Source of the DNA: Rhizomys pruinosus
Taxonomy: Eukaryota > Chordata > Mammalia > Rodentia > Spalacidae
Assembly: GCA_009823505.1 (NCBI GenBank)
Contig: VZQC01006697.1
Span: forward strand, 1,352,774 to 1,416,773
Reading direction: 5' to 3'
DNA length: 64,000 nt
Shown piece by piece: positions 37,101 to 49,320 of the stretch. Position 1 is the first letter of the stretch. The number at the start of each line of letters is the position of its first letter. Under the pieces are notes generated by a model. That model searched no databases. It was not told where the DNA came from and saw nothing but the letters and a program-made list of their open reading frames with translations. A program made the position numbers and the translations under genes.

Positions 37101-37610
37101 TCCCTCTTCATGGCCAGCTGTGAGTCTGATTTTTAGAAACAGCCTTATTGATGTGCACTATCATAAAACTCTCCATTTGAAAGTGTATAATTCATTGTTG
37201 TTTACTATATTCACACAGTTATGCACCATCACCTCTTTCCAATTCCATCTTCATCAGACTAAAGAATCCTGATAACATCAGTAATCCCTCATTTTCCTCT
37301 GTCCATCTTCTCGCAACCAGTGTTTTGCTGTCTTTATTCTTTCTGTCTCCATACATTTCTGTATTTTGTGTATAGTCATTCAACATGTGCCCTCTTTCCC
37401 TTCATAACCCCCCCACACTCAATCATTCAAAAAGTGGTCTTTCTTTCACTTAGTATGATATTTTGATAACTCATCCACTTGTTACATTATCTTCACCTTT
37501 ACAGCTGAATCATATCCCATTGCATTGATAAACCACATGGCCTTTAGCCATTCATCAGCAGGTGGACATTTGTTCTGTTTTATAATTTATTTCAGTTCTT
37601 CCAAAACAAA
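37101..37610 (-). repeat. Ancient L1 3' end, antisense
   Basis: 'cagccttattgatgtgcact', 'atgcaccatcacctctttcc', 'ctttctttcacttagtatga', 'cattcatcagcaggtggaca' is the standard order of an old mammalian L1 read backwards. Confidence 0.75.
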
Positions 37611-38226
37611 TGATACTGACCATTTCTTTATCTTATATTTATCAGTCTGCCTTAGTTCAGGCTGATAATAAATGTCATACACTATATGGTTTAAATAATG
37701 AACATTTCTTTCTCACAGTTTTGGAACTTCAGACATCCAAGATCAAGACACCAGTATGCTTGGGTTCTGCTAAGGGGACCTTTCTGGCTTCTTTCCATGC
37801 TAGAGAGAGCTTTTGTCTATTTTAGAAAGGCACTAATCTGCCACTGCACTACAAAACATAGGTGTCACCTGAAAGTGAGTAAGTGATAACTCATTCTTGA
37901 AACAAATGTGAGTGACCATGTGCTGGGACAGTGCATTCACATTTCTCCTCATAACATTTTCCAATATAGAAGTGTTTTAATGAAGATTTTTATCATTACA
38001 AAAGAATGTCATAAATCAAGGCATTTTTTAGATACATTGGTGGAAACTTCAGGTAGGCAGGTTACAGCAGAGTAAGACAATCCCTGTCATAGTTCTTAGA
38101 GGTTATCTGATGATGTTTTCTAGCTGTGAGGTTTGTGGAAGCTAATGGTCTCCCTCAATTAGTACATTCCACAAGGTTCTCCTATATGATAGTCACAAGG
38201 ATGTTAGGTTATACGCAGAGGTAGCA
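37611..38226. other. Intron with probable old repeat at ~37640-37840
   Basis: 'aacatttctttctcacagtt', 'ttggaacttcagacatccaa', 'gatcaagacaccagtatgc' resemble a mammal-wide repeat whose name I cannot assign. The rest is featureless. Confidence 0.45.
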
Positions 38227-38560
38227 TGGTGGTTTGAACGACAATGTCCTCCACAGGCTCCAAATGCTTGGATATCTTGTCCCCAATGGGTGGAGCCGTT
38301 TTGTTCATAGAAGGTGTGGTCATGGCGAGGGAAATGTCACTGTGGTGGGCTTTGAGAGTCCCCAAGCCTTGCCAGATTTCCAGTCACTCTGCTTCCAGGG
38401 TTTGCTGGAAGATGTGATTGTTCAGCTTCCTCTTCTGGCCTCCTCTTCTAACATGAGTATTCTGCCATTATGGATTCTGAACTGTAAACCAAATATCTCC
38501 TCCTTCTAAAAGTTGCCTTGGTCATGGTGTTTTATCACAGCAACAGGTATACAACAAGTA
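38227..38560 (+). mobile_element. Rodent hAT-like short DNA transposon (same family as 5216)
   Basis: tggtggtttgaacgacaatg at the left, ggagccgttttgttcatag, and ttggtcatggtgttttatca with cagcaacagg at the right. It shares both edges with 5216-5581 but is diverged inside. I see no clear flanking duplication. Confidence 0.65.
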
Positions 38561-39438
38561 TCTATGAAGGGGACTAGAAATGGTTTAGTATACATTGACT
38601 TTGAATTTGTGATATTCCAACTCACAAGAATCACAAGATTCTAATCAATCAGTCAGACTTGAAGAATCTTTAACATAGATGTGTTTTTATTTCTGGGAAC
38701 CTCAGTTTAGCTCTCAAAGGCCCAGTCTTCAAATACCATCACACTGGGCATTAGTACTTCAAAATATGAATTTAAGGGAGCTTCAGATATCCAGTTTTAA
38801 TGAAATCCTCTGGGAGAAAATATCTGTCTAATCATATTTTGATCATTACTCAATTGAATACTTTCATTTGATTATTGAATTTTCAAGGTTATATACATAC
38901 CCCATGTTTTACATCCTTATTGAATAAATGAGTCACAGACTTGTTTTCCTACCTGTGGCTTGTCTTATATTTTGTCATCCTAGGTTTTCTATAATGATAG
39001 CATAAGATACAAGCATGAGTTTCCAGATTTCTTCAACAGGGTCTATAGAGAAGTACTATGTTTAGCTGGCTAATTGATGGTGATTTACTTTGATACAGAC
39101 ACAAGGTCAAAACCATCAAATAATAATTACATATGTGATTTTTATGACATTAATGGTTCAAAAAGCTTTGATTTTATGATTGTGTCATTCCTAGAGTTAT
39201 TAGAACAATTTTCTTTCATTCAAATAGATTTTTTTCAGTTTTAGATATTAGATGATAACTATTACTGTGTATTATGATGTTCCATTTTATGGGATTATGT
39301 ATTCATTATTTTCTGTGCTTCTTTATCTAGATAGTTATAAAGAATGTCAAACTATAGGTAACTACATAATGTAGATCTGGGCAATATTCAGAACTGACAG
39401 CTTACCTGAAGTTAAATCAGGAAAGACTGGATCCCGAT
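38561..39438. other. Intron, nothing recognised
   Basis: AT-rich, no recognised element. Confidence 0.5.
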
Positions 39439-39446
39439 TTTCATAG

Positions 39447-39599
39447 GATTATTTTTTGGTCGTTTTAAGACAGGGTTTCTCTGTAGCTCCAGCTGTCCTG
39501 GAACTCACTATGTAGACCAGGCTGGCCTTGAACTCACTGAGATCCACCTGCCTCTGCCTCTGAGTGCTGGGATTAAAGGCGTTCACCACCACACCTGGC
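39447..39599 (-). mobile_element. B1 SINE, antisense
   Basis: aagacagggtttctctgtag, gaactcactatgtagaccag, gggattaaaggcgttcacc. tttcatag flanks both ends (39439-39446; 39600-39607). Confidence 0.95.
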
Positions 39600-39607
39600 T
39601 TTCATAG

Positions 39608-39640
39608 TTTTGTTTTGTTTTTTGTTTTTGTTTTTTTACC
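39608..39640 (+). repeat. (TTTTG)n-like low-complexity tract
   Basis: ttttgttttgttttttg and similar, directly after the B1. Confidence 0.85.
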
Positions 39641-39779
39641 TACTATATGTAAAAGTTATTCCGATAGTTCCCTGTTGTTGCTTAAACCACTTTCTTTGTC
39701 CAGAAATTTGGTAGTTTCCTGTGCAATAATGGTAGATTTTCCCTAACCACAATAATTGTGGGAGTAGTATAATTCATTA

Positions 39780-39975
39780 AATGTTCACAATGAACTCTTC
39801 TTTTCACATGTTATCTCATTTACGTATGTCAAGAACCCTGAAAAGTACATGAGATATCAGTGCCCTCATTTTAGAAACAAAAACTGGGTGCTCAAAGAAG
39901 TCACTTATTTTTCCCATGTTTGTTGAGCTAGTGAATATTAAAACCTGACCTGGAACCCTAATCCACCTAGCTTCC
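39780..39975 (-). repeat. MIR SINE, antisense
   Basis: 'ttatctcatttacgtatgtc', 'ttttagaaacaaaaactggg', 'gacctggaaccctaatcc' fit a reversed MIR. Old and diverged. Confidence 0.6.
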
Positions 39976-41239
39976 AGTTATGGCCCTTTCTTATACATAT
40001 TGCCATCCTTTAGTCATTAGGCACTGGAGTCAGAGTTAGACAGCTAGAGCCTGTTAGCTTATTGACAGAGCATTGTATACCAATATGTCACTTATCTCTA
40101 GTAAGCCACACTCTATCTTAAAAATTTCCTCTCTCAGAAATCACCTGATCTAGGACTTTTGTGGGGCTCACTGGCTGTGCTCAGATGATAACCTTACAAG
40201 TGGCCCAGTAGGGATACTGAATTAAGAAAAACTATGTTGTGTTGATGACTCATAGTAAATTCATGTGCACTGAGTTGAAATTTACAGAGAGATGACTTGA
40301 ATGACTCAAGGTGACTTCTGTTCACACTAATGTGATTGTGCCCTGGACTACAATTTATAGCATGAACAGTTTTTTTTTTTTCAAAACCTTAATATATCAT
40401 GCAACTCATTTAAAATGCACAGAAGGGGCCATTAAATTATTTCAGTCCCATTACTCAAAATGTTCCACAAAGTCTTCTATATTTGAGCCTGCACAGCATT
40501 GGCCTTGTAGCCAAGTGCATCAACATAACTGTTAAGTTCTCTGGAGGAAATACATGTCTGTGAATGCTACTTGGGGAGAAATATATGTTCAGGCATTGTG
40601 GAGTCCCTTGTTAAACAATTCTTTCTTTGTTAAAACAATGCTATCAGATGTTCAGTTATACTACCCAACATCTTTGTATGTATAAATCGTGTAGACAATC
40701 AAGAATGCCAGTGGAAGGGTGAAGATTTTAAAACATGGAAATGGAAACTGAGGCTTTTCAAGTCAGTTTGTAATTTTATCTTTACTTACATAGAAATAAA
40801 TCTTTGGAGAAGCCATATATGGTGTCTCAAAACTGTTTAAACTGGTATAATCATTAGAAAAATTAGTGGCATCAGATATTAGTCTGTGTTCTTTCTGTAT
40901 AGCTAATGACTCAGCATTACATGGATTTTTCCAAACACTTGAAATTGGAAACATCTGTTTCCAATTCTCATGCAAAATATGCATTCAAGCATTGATCTAA
41001 TTTTACACACATAATTAAAAAAACACACAGTTTGCTCTTACATATTCCTGGTCTAGAATGGAAGTATCCTTCTCAGCCTCAGTTTTAATAAAAGTTGAGA
41101 TCACGAGTACATATCTGAGGTGTCTTGTACCACCTAATGTGGTATAAAATGCAGGATGTAGATTTCATCATGTTTGGTGATGATGTGATATATCATGAAA
41201 GTAGATGTTATTCAATCCTTTTTGTATTCCTGGATTCTG

Positions 41240-41247
<8 letters not shown>
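39976..41247. other. Intron, nothing recognised
   Basis: No recognised repeat or exon; a short poly-T at 40369-40381. Confidence 0.5.
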
Positions 41248-41284
<37 letters not shown>

Positions 41285-41296
41285 TGTATTTATTGC
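41248..41296 (+). repeat. (TTTA)n tetranucleotide microsatellite
   Basis: About 11-12 ttta units with one g substitution near the right end. In two frames it yields LFIYLFIYLF open frames. Confidence 0.97.
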
Positions 41297-41319
41297 CGAA
41301 GGTCTATAACCAGATGCTA

Positions 41320-41830
41320 TATAAGATTTATTTTTATTGTTATTTTTGCGATTTTTGTAGAGTTTTGTACATTTCATCATATAATACATCTTAATCAAAT
41401 TCAGATCCCCTCCCCACCCTCAGAGTCCCCTCAACTAGATTTCAGGTATTCTGTTGTATATATTAGGTCTAGTCCAAATATTGTATACAAATGTCCTGTG
41501 GTGAAAGTTCACCCACTGGAGTCTAGTGAGCCTATGTAGAGTCACTCCCTTACAGAAGAGCTATTTTCCCTCAACTCACAGTAAGCTGATACCAGTAGGT
41601 TCTTGGCTAGGGTTGGGGCTCATTGCCCATTTCCTCCATTCTATGCTGTTTTTTTTTTTTTTTGTCTGACTGATTCAGCATAGGTCTTGTGTATGCTGAC
41701 ACCACTGTTGCAAGTTCAACAAGTTCCTACAGGCCTGAACACCTTTATTTCCTTATGTTCATGCACCGACCTTGGCTCTTACTATCTTTCTGTCTCCTCT
41801 TTCACAGTGGTCCTTGAGTCGTGTGGGTGG
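41320..41830 (-). mobile_element. Rodent L1 (Lx-like) 3' UTR, antisense
   Basis: 'gttttgtacatttcatcata', 'cccctccccaccctcagagt', 'ttacagaagagctattttcc', 'ggttcttggctagggttgg' is the antisense 3' UTR of an older rodent L1 subfamily, different from the one at 53239. Confidence 0.72.
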
Positions 41831-44105
41831 CTGAATACCTTGTGACACACAATTCAATTGAATTTTATGTAGATTTAAACGTTCTAAAATTCAAAGAGTT
41901 GAAAAAACAATTTTAATAAAGATTATCTTGGTATTAATAATTTACTTTTCTTTCTAACATGCAACGAATATGAGTGACAAAGATTTAATTCTTCATTCTG
42001 ATTTTATTTTAATAGAACACATTTTTCTAAAGTTTTGTGCTTCTTATGGAATCGTATTTGATGTGATTAGGATGATTTATTGACTGAAGTATGGTGAGAC
42101 AATGATTACGATTAATGATAGAGATTTGGTTATTCTTTTGTGATGGAGAAGTTAACATGGGATATCACATTTCATGGTTACAAAAGTGCTATACCATGGT
42201 TCACTGAGGCACTCAAGAATTCAAGGGATTTGATCCAACATGAAATAGTTAGTAAGGGTGTGAATTGGGGCCTCTCTGACTGCAGACAAAGCTCATTTTT
42301 CACTGGGCCCTTCATGGTTTTCAGAATCCACAGTAGCAGTGAAAACGTTCTTACTAATCTTCAAGTTCATGGAATATTGGCGAATTCTTGTCAATTTGTG
42401 CTCCTGAAGTTGAAAGGGTGTTGTGGGGCAAATTATGACCAACATAGCTCCCATATATCACCCTAACAGAGTAGCAAATCCATTAGCTGATATTTTCTTT
42501 ATAGTAATCACATTCTCAGCTTTTGGTAGAACTTAAACATGGGCAGCATATTTACCCTGAGACATTTTAAATGAATATGTTCAATAGGGTGCTAGAATTT
42601 TCAAAAAAGGCCCTGTAAAGTGTAGTTATCACTGATGAGAACGTTTGGGGATGTTGGAAACATGTCTATCATTCCACCATGAAGACTGCGCTTACACAAA
42701 TAGGCTAATTCAATCAGCAACTTGAGCTACAGCTAATCTGAGTCTCACAAGAACACCTAGTGATCCTCCCTGCATAGAAAGAACAGGCAGATATGTTCTT
42801 CAGGGCCATCTCCTATCTCTCACTTGCCTTCCTATCTCTTGTGGGAGATTATCAGGAGAGTTTTATTCTTTCCCAGGCTCTCCATGGGTATAAAGCCTGT
42901 CCTGTTCTTGCAGAGTAGAACTGCAGCATATAAATCTGCTAAGCTCAAATCCAGAAGGGCTGAGCCACAATTGATCCTGTAACTCACTCTACAGTCTTCT
43001 TTGCATTCCTTTGTTGTTGGTGCACACATTCTAGGTGTGTGGAACCAAGATTCTGTAAGGAACAGGCAACTTTATCAAGTAAGTCTTCCTATATTTCATC
43101 AGGTAAGTATTAATGATCTAAATGTAATTGGATTCTTTGTCACTTTCCCAGTCAACTCAGCCAGGCCTTGGTCTTCAACTTGCTCTGACTTGTATGAGTG
43201 TGTGCTTTACAGGTTGTATTCATAGTCACTGTTCAAATGTGTGTGGTGTCATGAGCAATGTATGCCAGCTTCAGGACTGTATTGTATTGAAACACTGTTG
43301 ATAAGGGTTATGAGGCTATCTATTGCCTTCTACTCTGAAATGTAAAGAGTCAGTTCCTTTGGCATCAGAAACAGCTGAGCTTATAAATCAGAGGGGATTT
43401 TCATAAACAAGTGAGCAACACTGCTATCAACATTTAGTTGAACCTAAATTTGAGAGTTGGAATATTTTGCTTAAACAATCTGAAATGAAATGTGAATTCT
43501 TTACACATCAGCATCTGCCATATCAATGCAGGAAAACAGCTCTTCTTGACAACCTTCCTCTGGAAATGGGTTTGAAAGGTAGTTTGAAGTACTCCTTGTT
43601 AAAGTGCTCTCTTATCAGTGGCTGTGATGTGAAAACACAACTAAAGGATTGGTCCTTGCCCAAATGAGTTTAATTTAAGGAAAAGTAGCTTTAAGTAGAC
43701 ATGGGTTGTAGTGTCCTTAACAGCAACTTGAAACTTCAGTTGTTCTGAAGAGTTTTTTAGATGGTGATTAATGGATCGGCTCCACAAAAGTGCTCTTTAT
43801 GGAATCCTTTAACAATTAGGAGCAGAGGCGATATAGAAAGATGAGTGAAGAAGTACCTTCTGATCTTGAAGTTTTTCACAACTATCCAAAGAGGCTTCTT
43901 CTCTCTTATCAACTATGGGGACTCTAAGAAACTTAAAGGAAGCTAAGAAGGAAAATCTCAAAGTGAAGGCTTCATGGCTTGAATTTTGCCTTTCCAATTC
44001 AAAATAGAGTTACCTGGGTCTATTTCCAAAGAGAAAGATTAGTACACTAAAGTTCCTAGAAGTAAAGTTCCTAGAATAGCTATTTGAGCCCAGTAATTCC
44101 AAGAA
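41831..44105. other. Intron, nothing recognised
   Basis: About 2.3 kb without a recognised element. Confidence 0.5.
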
Positions 44106-44225
44106 TGCATGCTAACATCTATGATGCCAGCACTTGAGAAGCAGGGGGATTGTCATGTTCTCCAGTCCAATTTTCTCTATGGTATGAAACCCTGTCCATA
44201 AATAAAGAAATAAAGGAGGAAAAAA
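44106..44225 (+). mobile_element. Possible degenerate B1/B4-like SINE
   Basis: 'tgatgccagcacttgagaag', 'gaaaccctgtccataaataa' suggest a badly diverged 7SL-type SINE. Weak. Confidence 0.4.
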
Positions 44226-44442
44226 TAATGAGGAATCAATAATATTTAAAATAGAGTGGCAGTCTGGTGTTAGAGAATGCTTTGTCATTTGGCATAATTT
44301 CTAATATATAGTCACTTAAAGTAGCTAAGATGTTTTAAAATGGCAGGATGGTCTCATGCCAAATTCTGCTGATTCCAATTGTAAAATATCCAGTGAATCC
44401 ACTCTGTCATCTTCATTGCCCCCGATCTAAAATACTAGTACT

Positions 44443-45340
44443 GTTAGGTTCATATTGAGGGGAGACCCTGCACAAAAGTATACTGGACTCCCATAAAGAC
44501 AATACCGGATTTATTTTGCACATGGCGGCTGGCCTGCCTGTCTTGGGTTCAAGACGACAATCATTAGAATGGCACTGAAGTGGCAGTTTTAAAGCCCAGC
44601 ATACAAGAAAATGAGCATACGTGGTGGTGGGTGTGGAGGAAGTGGGGGATAGTGCATAGGTGGACCTGTGTCTGCTACCAGAAGGAGCATCTCCAGAGAA
44701 ACCAGGGCCCTGTGGCTGCTACCAGAAGGAGCCTCTCCAGAGAAACCAGGGCCCTGTGGCTGCTACCAGAAAGAGCATCTCCAGAGAAACCAGGACCCTG
44801 TGGCTGGTACCAGAAGGAGCCTCTCCAGAGAAACCGGGGCCCTGTGGCTGGTACCAGAAGGAGCATCTCCAGAGAAACCAGGGTCCTGTGGCTGGTACCA
44901 GAAGAAGCCTCTTCAGAGAAACCAGGACCCTGTGGCTGCTACCAGAAGGAGCCTCTCCAGAGAAACCAGGACCCGGTGGCTGGTACCAGAAGGAGCCTCT
45001 CCAGAGAAACCAGGACCCTGTGGCTGCTACCAGAAGGAGCCTCTCCAGAGAAACCAGGACCCGGTGGCTGGTACCAGAAGGAGCCTCTCCAGAGAAACCA
45101 GGGCCCTGTGGCTGCTACCAGAAGGAGCATCTCCAGAGAAACTCAGGCCCCTGTTCTTGCCAAATGAGGCAGGATGCTGCAGCAACCCTTTCTCAGATTG
45201 CAGGAATGCAGTCCAGGGTGACTATTTCTCAGAACTCTGCTTCAGCTGGCTTTCTGAAATCCCTGACTTACGTGGGCTATGACCTTACATATACCATCTA
45301 TTACCTGTTCTACTACAAATTCTTTCCTTACTGATTTATT
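44443..45340 (-). mobile_element. LTR-like element carrying the minisatellite (tentative)
   Basis: On the - strand the block has an AATAAA signal (44505-44515 region), followed by a short CT-rich segment ending ...cctaaca at 44443, which resembles an LTR R/U5 end. On the + strand it starts tgttagg. The far edge is not defined and I found no flanking duplication. No retroviral genes are present, so if it is an LTR it is solitary. Family unknown. Confidence 0.4.
44671..45163 (+). repeat. 44-base minisatellite, 11 units
   Basis: Units begin gaagga at 44681, 44725, 44769, 44813, 44857, 44901, 44945, 44989, 45033, 45077 and 45121, exactly 44 bases apart. Each holds ctccagagaaacc and a gctgctacca or gctggtacca end. 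Variants sit at fixed places: cat/cct, ggccc/gaccc, ctg/cgg, tgct/tggt. Units 7 and 9 are identical. Because 44 is not a multiple of three and no unit holds a + strand stop, all three forward frames are open (195-224 codons). This is an arithmetic by-product, not evidence of coding. Confidence 0.97.
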
Positions 45341-45744
45341 CTTCCAGTCAATGTATATTCTTTGCTTCCAGCAAACTCACCCAAAATTATCAGGTCAATT
45401 AAATATATAATCAATGTTTATTATGTCACTGGCATTAGAATTTACACTGCTTAGGGTGTCTCAAAGGAAATTCTTTCTAGTTGAATTATTTGTCCTACTG
45501 AGGAAAGGAGGATCTCCTGTTGTGATCCTGTTTGGGATGTTTGTCCATTTGTTAAAGAAAAATGTTTACTTTTTACTTTCCCCTTTTTTATCTCAGACGT
45601 TTTCTTGTTTGGTTGGTTTGTTTGTATTAGGTCTACATCCTTTTAGATATTTTATCAGAGAGAGGGGGTGGAGGGGGAAGTACTGAATGTGGAAAAGGAG
45701 GAGGTGAAGGATGAGGAGTCCCAAATGTATATATTAAATGTGTT
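45341..45744. other. Intron, nothing recognised
   Basis: No recognised element; a purine-rich patch at 45660-45715. Confidence 0.5.
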
Positions 45745-46060
45745 CATCTCTGCTGCAACTACTCAGCCTGACCATTGTTTCGTGCAAAGAGCTAGAGCCA
45801 ATACATAATGAATGTGGATGGTTGTTGCGGCGTCTCAGTTACCGGCAACAGCAGTCGGCAACAGGTTGTGTTTCAATAGACTTTACTCATGAAAGCTGAA
45901 ATCTGATTTCTGAATATTTCTTTATTATGGAATGCTATTCTTTTTCCCAAACCACTTAAAAACTTGCCCTTGTTTCATGGACAGTGCCAAATAGAGGGGG
46001 CAGGCCTAGATTGTTCCTAGTAGAGAACTCCTTGTTCTCATGCTAAGCCACCAAAATAAT
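45745..46060. mobile_element. Ancient hAT-Charlie-type DNA transposon remnant
   Basis: 'ttgtttcgtgcaaagagcta', 'gagccaatacataatgaatg', 'gtgtttcaatagactttact', 'ctgaaatctgatttctgaat' follow a mammal-wide MER/Charlie element (tgttccaataaaactttattt family). It is interrupted at ~45823-45864 by CpG-rich sequence not expected in that element. Confidence 0.6.
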
Positions 46061-47110
46061 ATTTGGAAATTCTTATTTTCTGAAATCTATTGCAAGCTGG
46101 CAGCTATAAACAACATTCCTTCCCAGGTCTACATGCCCATGATAAATTCATGGTCTGAGTCATAGCCTACCTGTGGGTCTAATAGGATGCACTTGACGAT
46201 GTTGCCCACATGCTAGACCTTAGAGATCACTATACAGAATTTTATTTGGATTTTCAAGCTCATTGTTACTTCCATGGCCTTCAGGCTAGATTACCGGCAA
46301 TTCCCATGAGATAATTATTGAATTAGAACTTTCTAAGCTAAAAGCCTTAGAAATTAACTCCAGGACCTCATGAGATGTGGGAAAAAGCCAAAAGAATATT
46401 ACCTTGGGAAAGAGCACTAGATGCTCTGAAAAATGGCATCACTTCTTACTTATGTATCTAGCTTTCTGCCAATGAATGTTACATAGAATATACAACACTA
46501 GGTAGGAAAAATACACAATTTCTTCTGTAATTCAAAACTTTATTTTTCATTCCTTTCATTTTGCTTTGTGAAGGGGAAAGGTTCTTTAAGGAGTGGAGAT
46601 AGAAAGAGCCATATTACTATTCTAGAAGTTGGTTCACAATAAGGCTCTAATGAGAAGGCATAAGTCCTCAAGCGTCTCTTGACTCCTTGGACTATGCTAT
46701 TATCATTGAACCCAGCTGTGTGATGCATCTGAAGCTATCAAGAACTTACTCTGATTGCCATCATCTCTGGGTACTCAGGATAACAATGACAATCTGAGTT
46801 AGTAATCAGAATACCCCCAAATAGTTGGATGAACCAGAGGCTACTGTTCTTAACTTTAATTGAAAGTCTAAGACGTGTGTGAAACAGCCCAACTTTCCTA
46901 CCCTACAAGGCAACCAAATAGAACACACAACAGTGTATAGAACTCTGAATTGGCAGAATTCTAAACAAAAGAATAGTATTACCAGATACACTCAGACAGC
47001 CATTAGATCCTTATAATCAGAATACTGTCACTATCTCCAGGGGTGACTAGGTGATGTAGTGAAACAGGAAGACAAGGTTTGTTCTCAAGCCCATGCTGCC
47101 TCCAACAAGG
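46061..47110. other. Intron, nothing recognised
   Basis: No recognised element. Confidence 0.5.
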
Positions 47111-47190
47111 TTTTTATTTACTTCTAATCCTCTGTTAACAATGTTTCAAATTTTTATTTACTTCTAATCCTCTATTAACAATGTTTCAAA
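47111..47190 (+). repeat. Recent 40-base tandem duplication
   Basis: 47111-47150 and 47151-47190 are identical except for one base (ctctgttaac vs ctctattaac). A poly-C tract follows at 47195-47205. Confidence 0.97.
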
Positions 47191-47209
47191 TCTTCCCCCC
47201 CCCCCGATA

Positions 47210-48659
47210 AACATGTCAGGATACTGGTATATCGATGAACAAAGTTTCAGTAGAGTGATTTTATAGCTTGATGGTTACACCTCCCACAGGACTTTTCACA
47301 TCATATAGTTTGAGAATTTTCCAGTGAAAAGAAATTAAGGAGTCCACCAAGTTCTACTTGAGGTGTTAAGAAGCAAGGTTGGAGAAGATCCTGGCAAAAT
47401 TCTCACTCCTTTCTTGAGCTTCTCTTCAGTATTTTGGTTCTCATCTGCCCCAAGTTTTCTTATCAGAGCTTTGATAGGATCAGCTCTGCAGGGCAAGGAC
47501 TTCGACTTTAGACAGACTTTTATGGAATTCTCTACTTCTTAATATTACAAAAATTTTAAGCCATAACATCATAAAAGAATGTCTTGACACAAAAGTAGGC
47601 ACCGTATACAGTTAGACCCTGAACAAACATCTGAAATCACTTAGGATGCCCACTTAACGCTTTTTCATCTAATTAAAAAAATGGAAAGACAATTGTTTTT
47701 AAAATTAAACATGCAGACATGCATTTATGTGAGATTACCATTTTCTGCTGATATAAAATTAACTGCAATGGATCTGAATGGTACTGCTATAATAATTAAA
47801 TCCAAAATCTTTCATAATCCTACACTTTCCCTAGAGTAATGTTCAGCATTAGCCAAGGATAAAAACACAAAAAAGTACATGTATATTCAATAATGAAGCT
47901 TAATAGGTCAGGAAGTAATGGGATAAACTGAGTGCCTAACATCTCCATATATAACTGGTTTGATTTCGGTTTACTAGGATCTGAATATATGCATCAAAAT
48001 ATACTTTATTAATAAGTAATTCTATATTGATCATGTTGCTTAGGCCTGGTAATATCCATAAATATGTAGATTGGCCTCTTATTTCCAGAATTATAAATTG
48101 GAGAGCATTTAATTTTCACAGTAAAATCATAGATAGTTGACAATGAAGCAATATAACTTCCATCCTCCAGCTCCAGATGTGCTCATCTTAGCTAAAGGAA
48201 ACCAAACTAAAGACCCTGAGCCAACTTCTAGATTCAAACTTCAAATGCTATTAGACATTTCCTGAATTACCATTGTTTACTTTAAGATTGCTCATCAAAT
48301 TAAAATGATAAGAACACAGTGCCTAGAAACTTTCCTTTGTGATTACTTAAGAGCATTAATGATGCCAATTATTTATCCCATCAAGATGATATTTTTCCAA
48401 AATAAAGACTGCTTGCATACATTTCATGTCATGAAGGATTTTCATTATTCGCTCCTGTCAGTACCATTGCCCATAACTGAAGTGTCAGCCCATTGAATGG
48501 AGGAGGGAAACACATGAGCCTCAGAGATCATAAATGACTTAGTGGAGATATCACAGCTTATGACTGGCCTGTGCTTATTCCAAGTGACTAGTTTGTGGAT
48601 TCATTTTGTGGTTGTTGACTTTATGTCACACACAATTCTTTATAATTGTTTTTTTCAAA
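47210..48659. other. Intron, nothing recognised
   Basis: AT-rich, no recognised element. Confidence 0.5.
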
Positions 48660-48950
48660 GCCATTTTTTTAATTATTTATTTTTTATTGTTATTAAACTT
48701 TTTCCATAAATCATACATAATTTCTCAATCAAATTTAGAGTCACTTCCCTTTCCATGTCCCACACCACACCTGAGTCCCTGCACTCTGCCATACATGTCT
48801 TGCATCTTTTTCTAAGTCTTTCTAGAGTTTTTTTTCCAGTTCTTTGTTGTTGTTCTCTCTAACGTGTTGCTTCAATATATATACATATATATATATATAC
48901 AGTTTTATAGATATAAATATATACATACATAACCATATCAACTGAAATGG
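48660..48950 (-). mobile_element. L1 3' end, antisense (older copy)
   Basis: 'aaatcatacataatttctca', 'gtccctgcactctgccatac', 'gcatctttttctaagtcttt', then a TA-rich run (48876-48930). 5' truncated. Confidence 0.78.
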
Positions 48951-48997
48951 AGGATTTTTGTGTGTGTGTGCAGTGGTGTTTACAACTAATTGATCAA

Positions 48998-49320
48998 AGC
49001 CAATTTTTATTGAAGCTTTGTGCATGTCATACAAAATTTCCCAATCAAATCTAGAACTATTCCCCCTCCTCCCCCCTCCCCACACCACCAGACCTCATGC
49101 ATTCTGCCAAATCTGTTTTTCATCTTTCTCTCAGTCTCTTTTAACATTTTCCATGCAGAAGTTTACTGTTTCGGGCAGAAGTTCACCATTTCAATCAGTT
49201 CTTTTGACTCAGTCTTGTTGTTGTTGTTGTTGTTGTTGTCCCTTCCAATTTGCATCACTCCAAAATATGCATATATGCATGCCACACATATATCAAGATT
49301 ATGACATCATAGGTTTTAGT
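48998..49320 (-). mobile_element. L1 3' end, antisense (second copy, adjacent)
   Basis: 'tttttattgaagctttgtgc', 'cccctcctcccccctcccca', 'catgcattctgccaaatctg', with a (TTG)n run at 49217-49240. A distinct insertion beside the one at 48660. Confidence 0.8.

Noticed and set aside
43041..43125. Possible extra exon with two gtaagt donors (43080 and 43104)
   Set aside because: No open frame in a phase that fits AFF2 and no convincing acceptor; donor-like strings are frequent by chance.
44671..45163. Regularly spaced repeats reminiscent of a CRISPR array
   Set aside because: Units are contiguous with no unique spacers, in a mammalian genome; it is a minisatellite.
44580..45334. Three overlapping 195-224 codon open frames on the + strand
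   Set aside because: They are created by the 44-base stop-free minisatellite, whose period is not a multiple of three. No start context, domain or flanking coding sequence.
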